Source: Anaerolineae bacterium
GTDB taxonomy: Bacteria; Chloroflexota; Anaerolineae; 4572-78; J111
NCBI GenBank assembly: GCA_023382535.1
Contig: JAHDWA010000152.1
Location: 1 to 10,797, forward strand
Reading direction: 5' to 3'
Length of the DNA stretch: 10,797 nt
The position numbers were made by a program, and so were the translations under genes. Positions 6,572 to 10,797 of this stretch are shown here, one piece after another. The notes beneath the pieces were generated by a model. It had not been told where the DNA came from. It saw only the letters and a program-made list of their open reading frames with translations, and ran no database searches. Position 1 is the stretch's first letter. Each line of letters starts with the position of its first letter.

Positions 6572-8275
6572 ATGTCTTACGAAGCGCTGGCTAATGGTTT
6601 GATTGCGCACTGGCCCTTGAGGCAGGATTTTGAAGACCGAGCCGGTCATAGCCTGAGTGTGCGCAATCATGGGGTCAAGCTGGGTGCTGAGGGGCCGGCG
6701 GGAAGGTCAGGGGCGGCCATGTTCAATGGCAAAGATGCTTACCTGGAAGTCGAACACCATCCTGCATTGAACCTGGGTACGGAAGACTTTTCTATTGCCG
6801 GTTGGGTTTATACCGAGGCCAATCGCAGCGACGTGGTTGGCAACATTGTCAGTAAGTTTGATCCGCACACCCGCCGGGGCATGCAGCTTTATATTCTGAG
6901 CAGCACCGGCGTCACTTCGACCGCCCAGCCTAACTACCGCAATCTCCATTTTGGGATTGATAATGCCCGCTTCGACCGGGCTTGGGCCGACTGTGGCCGT
7001 CCCGGCAACGCCGTCCAAATCATGGCTTTGACCGTGGCCGGCGGCGCGCTTTATGCCAGCACCCTGGAAATTGGGGCGCAGGAAATGGGCCATCTGTGGC
7101 GGTATGAAGGCAATGGGCAGTGGCTTGACCTGGGGAATCCGCAGGGCTGCAATACCATTAGCTCTATCGTTGAGTTTGACGGCCAGATTTACTGCGGCCT
7201 GGGACGTTACATCGGGCAAGGGTCAGATTTGGGTGATTTGCCCAATCGCATCCCCGGTGGTCAGGTTTACCGGCTTGAGGCGGACGGCCGTTGGGTTTTC
7301 TGTGGTCATCCCGGGGCGGAAGACGCCACGCCCGAAGATGACCGCCTGCCCGATTTTAGCCAGCACGTGCATGCCAAAAGCCCCGAAGGCGTGGCCACCT
7401 CCGCCTTCAGCACCGGCAAAGCCGACGATGTCATCGGCTTGACGGTTTACCGCGGCAATCTCTACTGCACCAGCCATCATCGCCGCGGGGCTTTTGTCTA
7501 TGAGGGCGGCCAGAACTGGAAGTATATCGGGCCGGATGAGCGCATCCTCAGCTTCGCCGTTTATCACGACCACCTGTATGCCCTCATCAACGGCGGCCCC
7601 GTTTACCGTTACGAAGGCGGCGCCGAATGGACTCATTGCGGCCGCCCGGAGAAAGCGATTCAATCCTATTCAGCGGTGACTTGTGGCGGCCAGCTCTATA
7701 TCGGCACCTGGCCCGAAGCGGAGGTTTATCGGTACGACGGTGAAAAAACGTGGACGCCCATCACCAAAGAGGGCCGGGTAGGTTATGAACGAGAGCTGAT
7801 GGCGACAGCCCTTTATAACGGCAAAGTTTACATCGGCTCTCTGCCGATGGCCAATGTCTGGCGGATGGATGGTCGAGACTTTACCTTCGTCGGCAACCTG
7901 GATGCAACCGCGACCTCGCTGCGGCGGGTCTGGTCAATGGCTGTTTATCAGGGCCGGCTGTTTGCCGGCACGCTGCCCTCCGGGCGGGTTTATTCGATCG
8001 AAGCGGGTAAGCTGGCTACCTGGGACCATGTCTTTCCGGCCGGCTGGCATCACCTCGCCGCCATCAAACATCGCGATGTTTTACAACTCTATGTTGATGG
8101 TAATCTGGTCGCCTCTGCTGCTGGCATTCGTTCCGGCGGGTATAATCTGGATAACGAACAGCCCTTACAAATTGGTTTTGGGGCTTATGATTATTTCAAA
8201 GGATCTATGAGCGATTTGCGCCTCTACCGGCGGGCCTTGACCATTGGAGAGATTGCGGAACTCGCCACGGCTTAA
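6572..8275 (+). CDS. LamG (concanavalin A-like) protein with inserted beta-propeller
   Basis: A 567-residue protein with an unusual nested layout. Residues 1-132 look like the first half of a LamG jelly-roll: LIAHWPL (10-16), FNGKDAYLEV (51-60), FSIAGWVY (73-80), LHFGID (125-130). Residues about 487-567 look like the second half: GWHHLAAI (491-498), LQLYVDGNLVASAAG (504-518), LQIGFG (532-537), GSMSDLRLYRRALTIGEI (544-561). Between them lie about seven repeats of the form G-x-(L/V)-Y-x-G-T...-V-Y-R-Y-x-G-x-x-W, starting near 148, 195, 285, 325, 364, 407 and 453, which I read as a seven-bladed propeller. Repeat 2 is longer owing to loops at 211-229 and 246-283. No signal peptide or anchor is visible, odd for a LamG protein. 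It lies 55 bases after the DUF4838 gene and 20 before the racemase gene. Carbohydrate binding is inferred; the propeller could also be catalytic. I recognise no named family for the whole protein. Confidence 0.85.
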   Translation: MSYEALANGLIAHWPLRQDFEDRAGHSLSVRNHGVKLGAEGPAGRSGAAMFNGKDAYLEVEHHPALNLGTEDFSIAGWVYTEANRSDVVGNIVSKFDPHTRRGMQLYILSSTGVTSTAQPNYRNLHFGIDNARFDRAWADCGRPGNAVQIMALTVAGGALYASTLEIGAQEMGHLWRYEGNGQWLDLGNPQGCNTISSIVEFDGQIYCGLGRYIGQGSDLGDLPNRIPGGQVYRLEADGRWVFCGHPGAEDATPEDDRLPDFSQHVHAKSPEGVATSAFSTGKADDVIGLTVYRGNLYCTSHHRRGAFVYEGGQNWKYIGPDERILSFAVYHDHLYALINGGPVYRYEGGAEWTHCGRPEKAIQSYSAVTCGGQLYIGTWPEAEVYRYDGEKTWTPITKEGRVGYERELMATALYNGKVYIGSLPMANVWRMDGRDFTFVGNLDATATSLRRVWSMAVYQGRLFAGTLPSGRVYSIEAGKLATWDHVFPAGWHHLAAIKHRDVLQLYVDGNLVASAAGIRSGGYNLDNEQPLQIGFGAYDYFKGSMSDLRLYRRALTIGEIAELATA

Positions 8276-8285
8276 ACTGAAATTT

Positions 8286-8290
8286 GGAGG
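8286..8290 (+). promoter_or_regulatory. Ribosome binding site deciding the racemase gene start
   Basis: GGAGG (part of a GGAGGGGG run) stands five bases before the ATG at 8296. This supports 8296 over the in-frame TTG at 8284, which overlaps the site itself. Confidence 0.65.
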
Positions 8291-8295
8291 GGGTT

Positions 8296-9519
8296 ATGGC
8301 AGCAATTCAGATACCCTGGGCGGCCTGGCACGGGGATTATCAAATCGAGTTGACTTTTCCAGCTTCCTGGGATGTGACAGAGGCGCGGATGCAGGATGCG
8401 CCTGCTCTGTCAGACAAAGAGATTGGCGAGCGGCTCAAAACGCCGATTGCTTCAGCGCCGCTCAGACATTTGGCTCAGCACCGGCAGAATGCTGTTATTG
8501 TCGTCGAAGACATTACCCGCCCCACCCCCCTCTACCGCTTGCTGCCGCCTCTGTTGGCCGAGTTGGAAGCCGCAGGTATTCTCGGAGAACGAGTCCGCAT
8601 TTTGATCGGTTCGGCCTCACACCGGCCCAATACCCGGGAAGACGCTGTTAAAAAGCTGGGCCGCAAGATCGTGGAAACGGTTGAGGTGCGGAACCATCAT
8701 CCCTACGAAAACCTGGTTTCGCTGGGCATGTCGGAACGGGGCACCCCCATCCTCATGAACCGGGATTTTGTCGAAGCCGACTTGAAAATCGCTATTGGCA
8801 CAGTAGTGCCGCACGAGGATGCCGGCTTTGGTGGCGGAGCAAAAGTTGTCGGGATTGGCCTGGCCGGAGTGGAAACTTTGGCGGTGATTCACGGGCGCAC
8901 GGTTGCCGAAGGACCGGTGGGCCTGGGCCGGCTTGAGGGGAATTTCTGCCGGGCCGATTTTGAGGATATTGCCCTCCGGGCCGGTCTGGAGATGGCCATC
9001 AATGTGGTGATTAATTCGCAGCGTGATATTGCCGGTGTTTTTGCCGGCCATCCAATTGAAGCCCATCGAGCCGCGGTGGCGCTGGCACGGCATGTCTATG
9101 CGACCGACTTGCCCCGCGAAATGGATGTAGCCGTTTTCAATGCCTATCCCAAAGATACCGAACTGATGCTAGGGTTTAACGCGCTCAATCCCGGTTATGG
9201 GATTGGCGAGCAACTCGTCCAGCCGGACGGCACGGTCGTGGTCACAATGGCTGCCTCCGAAGGATATGGTTTTCATTCTATTAACACCCGCCAGGGATTT
9301 GCCTATAGCCCGGAGTTAGCCTGGGGGCGGCGTTTGATTGTCTATTCGCCCAACCTAACCCGGGCGGACATTCAACGATTCTGTCCGGAGGGCACTTTGC
9401 TCTTTAAGGAGTGGCCGAGTCTCGTCGAGATGTTGGAAGTGCAATACCCCGGCCAGACCCGGGTCGTCGTGCTGCCCTATGGAACTATTCAGCTTGGTGG
9501 CGGCGAGCATACGAGCTAA
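8296..9519 (+). CDS. LarA-family nickel-pincer 2-hydroxyacid racemase/epimerase homologue
   Basis: A 407-residue cytoplasmic enzyme of the LarA (DUF2088) superfamily. Members use a nickel pincer nucleotide cofactor for hydride abstraction and return at the alpha carbon of 2-hydroxyacids; known members act on lactate, malate, other hydroxyacids and D-gluconate. The residues that define an active site in Lactiplantibacillus LarA are all here at nearly the same positions: Asp72-x-Thr-Arg75-Pro, His109 (in SHRPN), His173 (in PHEDAGFGGGAK), cofactor-bound Lys183 and nickel ligand His199. The C-terminal half differs from true LarA: NAYPKD (282-287) stands where I recall GGYPLD, which suggests a homologue with another substrate. 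The cofactor enzymes LarB, LarC and LarE are not encoded in this window and must be elsewhere if it is active. It is followed after 11 bases by a D-2-hydroxyacid dehydrogenase. Sugar-acid 2-epimerisation is a reasonable guess given the locus, not shown. Confidence 0.9.
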   Translation: MAAIQIPWAAWHGDYQIELTFPASWDVTEARMQDAPALSDKEIGERLKTPIASAPLRHLAQHRQNAVIVVEDITRPTPLYRLLPPLLAELEAAGILGERVRILIGSASHRPNTREDAVKKLGRKIVETVEVRNHHPYENLVSLGMSERGTPILMNRDFVEADLKIAIGTVVPHEDAGFGGGAKVVGIGLAGVETLAVIHGRTVAEGPVGLGRLEGNFCRADFEDIALRAGLEMAINVVINSQRDIAGVFAGHPIEAHRAAVALARHVYATDLPREMDVAVFNAYPKDTELMLGFNALNPGYGIGEQLVQPDGTVVVTMAASEGYGFHSINTRQGFAYSPELAWGRRLIVYSPNLTRADIQRFCPEGTLLFKEWPSLVEMLEVQYPGQTRVVVLPYGTIQLGGGEHTS

Positions 9520-9530
9520 GAGGTTTAGGG

Positions 9531-10493
9531 ATGAAAAAGATTTTGGTGATGGGCGCCATTTCCTTGAATCGTAATCAGCAAGCTCGCCTGGCTGCCTATG
9601 GCGATTTGAAATTTCACCAACAGCTTCCTGCAAACCGAGCAGCCTTGCTGGGACTTTTGGAGGACGTTAATATTGCCCTCCTCTACGAAGTTCCCCTCGA
9701 CGGCGACTTACTGAAAGCGGCCAGACATCTGGAAATGATCTCGCTCTGGTCGGCTGGTTTTGATAATGTGGACCTTAAGGCCGCTCGAGAATTGGGTATC
9801 ACCGTCTGTCATGCGCCCGGCTGCTCGGCCACGGCCATTGCAGAGCACACTATCGCTGCGGCAATTTACTTTACCCATCGGCTCGGTGAAGCCGACCGCC
9901 ACGTACGGGCCGGGGGCTATTCATGGGAAGCCTTCAATACCCCCGAACTGCGTGGACAGACCTTTGGGATCATCGGCCTGGGCCGTATTGGAACACGGGT
10001 GGCCGAATATGCTCGGGCGTTGGGCTGTAGAATAATCGCCTACACCCGCCGGCCTTCGCCGGAACGGGCCGCTGCCCTGGCTCTCACTTTTGTAGAGCTG
10101 GAAACCCTTCTTCGAGAGAGTGACATCATCTCGCTTAATATTGCCTTGACCCCCGAAACAGCCGGTTTGATTGGTCAAAAAGAATTTGCCCAGATGGAGC
10201 GACGGCCCATTTTGATCAATACGGCCCGAGGCAGGGTAGTTGATCAAACAGCTTTATTGACAGCCCTGGAAACGGGGCAAATCCGGGCTGCGGCGCTGGA
10301 TGTCTTACGCGAGGAGCCGCCGGATGTCACTGAACCCTTGTTGAAACTAGAGAATATCTTACTAACTCCCCACAGCGGGGGTTCGAGCCGCCAGACCTTT
10401 GAGTGTCTGAGCGAATTATGCGTTCAAAATGTCGAAGCTTTTTTGGCCGGAAAACCTCGATATGTCATTACCCTGTCAACTACCCGCGCTTAG
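9531..10493 (+). CDS. D-2-hydroxyacid dehydrogenase (glyoxylate/hydroxypyruvate reductase-like)
   Basis: A 320-residue NAD(P)-dependent oxidoreductase that interconverts a D-2-hydroxyacid and its 2-ketoacid in the cytoplasm. The Rossmann motif is GLGRIG (149-154). The catalytic triad of the family is intact: Arg233 (in NTARGRVVD), Glu262 (in REEPP) and His281 (in TPHSGG). The end of the second Rossmann strand reads AYTRRP (170-175): the acidic residue of NAD-specific members is replaced by Thr and followed by two Arg, as in NADPH-using glyoxylate/hydroxypyruvate reductases, so NADP(H) is predicted. The ATG at 9531 is chosen because it gives the normal N-terminus and follows AGGTTTAGGG; the frame is open further upstream inside the racemase gene, but that part is antisense-like shadow. 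It lies 11 bases after the racemase stop and is probably translationally linked. It is the last clear gene of the operon. Substrate unknown. Confidence 0.93.
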   Translation: MKKILVMGAISLNRNQQARLAAYGDLKFHQQLPANRAALLGLLEDVNIALLYEVPLDGDLLKAARHLEMISLWSAGFDNVDLKAARELGITVCHAPGCSATAIAEHTIAAAIYFTHRLGEADRHVRAGGYSWEAFNTPELRGQTFGIIGLGRIGTRVAEYARALGCRIIAYTRRPSPERAAALALTFVELETLLRESDIISLNIALTPETAGLIGQKEFAQMERRPILINTARGRVVDQTALLTALETGQIRAAALDVLREEPPDVTEPLLKLENILLTPHSGGSSRQTFECLSELCVQNVEAFLAGKPRYVITLSTTRA

Positions 10494-10663
10494 GTTTGTT
10501 TCCTAAAAATTGTTCAAGCATCCGGGTATTGCCGGGCAAAAGACGGATAGATGCGGGCGATGGCCCGGCGTTGTTGCGCTCGTTCCAGCCAGTCCGGCCA
10601 GCTGAGCGAGTGTTGTACAACGTGATACATTTAAGATGCGTACTCAAAGAAGAGTTCGATACC
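10494..10663. other. Downstream spacer without a confident gene
   Basis: No convincing terminator is seen after the dehydrogenase stop. TTAGG-tttgttt-CCTAA (10490-10506) overlaps the stop codon but has only five pairs and no T-run. GCCGGGC (10531-10537) and GCCCGGC (10563-10569) form a 7-bp inverted repeat with a 25-base loop, also without T-run. A short minus-strand ORF described separately lies here. Confidence 0.5.
10514..10630 (-). CDS. Short minus-strand ORF, possible gene remnant
   Basis: The ATG at 10630 opens 38 residues rich in Trp, Arg and Gln, including SWPDWLERAQQRRAIARIYP, which reads like a natural helix rather than noise. It is preceded in frame by a stop and ends at TGA (10514-10516). 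A +1 shift near the end continues into 10482 with MLEQFLGN. This may be the start of a decayed gene (broken by frameshift) or chance translation opposite the operon end. I recognise no family. Confidence 0.25.
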   Translation of the reverse strand: MYHVVQHSLSWPDWLERAQQRRAIARIYPSFARQYPDA

Positions 10664-10797
10664 CTAAGTTAGATTGACCCAGATGTGCTCTACTCGAATG
10701 CGACGGTCACCTCCAGTGCGGAAATTGCAGTCCACATGGGCGTGACTGGAATGGGCGTTCACATAAAAAGAAGTGGTCAGCTTGATCCAAACGATGT
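10664..10797 (-). CDS. Possible C-terminal end of an unrecognised convergent gene
   Basis: The minus-strand frame is open from the right edge to a TAG at 10664-10666, giving 43 residues that include FRTGGDRRIRVEHIWVNLT. The composition looks protein-like. However, the plus strand of the same stretch is also open from 10673 to the edge (40-odd residues, beginning IDPDVLYSNATV). The window does not settle which strand codes, if either. A minus-strand gene would be convergent with the catabolic operon. No domain is recognised. Confidence 0.3.
   Translation of the reverse strand, partial: IVWIKLTTSFYVNAHSSHAHVDCNFRTGGDRRIRVEHIWVNLT

Noticed and set aside
8284..8295. TTG start four codons before the chosen racemase start
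   Set aside because: The TTG overlaps the GGAGG ribosome binding site that is well placed for the ATG at 8296.
8617..9093. Minus-strand open frame of 158 codons
   Set aside because: It is antisense to the most conserved part of the LarA homologue; codon use in this GC-rich gene leaves such shadows.
10490..10506. TTAGG/CCTAA hairpin as terminator of the operon
   Set aside because: Only five mostly A/T and G/C pairs, no T-run on the plus strand, and it overlaps the stop codon.
10531..10569. GCCGGGC/GCCCGGC inverted repeat as terminator
   Set aside because: The loop is 25 bases and no T-run follows on either strand; such GC-rich pairs are expected in this composition.

Overview
The window looks like chromosomal DNA of a Chloroflexota bacterium, probably Anaerolineae-like. 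The main clue is the substrate-binding lipoprotein at 1081-2370. Its mature N-terminus carries a valine/glutamate/lysine-rich linker (repeats of the V-E-K-E-V type), which I know mainly from ABC transporter lipoproteins of that phylum. This assignment is inferred from protein style; there is no rRNA or marker gene here.

Layout. Positions 1-2370 (minus strand) hold the start of an ABC importer operon of the spermidine/putrescine (Pot) type: first the binding lipoprotein, then, after an 89-base spacer with a perfect 9-bp stem-loop, the ATPase, which runs off the left edge. Positions 2371-2719 form a divergent control region with two well-spaced sigma70-like promoters facing away from each other, an AT-rich inverted repeat and a possible small ORF. 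Positions 2720-10493 (plus strand) hold six genes in one direction with short gaps (87, 29, 55, 20 and 11 bases): a ROK-family repressor, a small cupin, a DUF4838/alpha-glucuronidase-like protein, a LamG protein interrupted by a beta-propeller, a LarA-type nickel-pincer racemase/epimerase homologue, and a D-2-hydroxyacid dehydrogenase. Positions 10494-10797 contain no confident gene, only a possible minus-strand CDS end entering from the right edge and a short minus-strand ORF.

How the genes may work together (inference). The plus-strand operon has the parts of a sugar or sugar-acid catabolic locus: a sugar-responsive type of repressor, a glycosidase-like TIM-barrel protein, a predicted carbohydrate-binding protein, an enzyme family that inverts the alpha-hydroxyl of 2-hydroxyacids (including sugar acids), and an enzyme that interconverts 2-hydroxyacids and 2-ketoacids. 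The ABC importer, transcribed divergently from the same control region, could supply the substrate. Neither the DUF4838 protein nor the LamG protein has a visible signal peptide, so both would act inside the cell unless exported by another route. The substrate is unknown. I know of no described pathway with this exact gene set, but I could not search for one.
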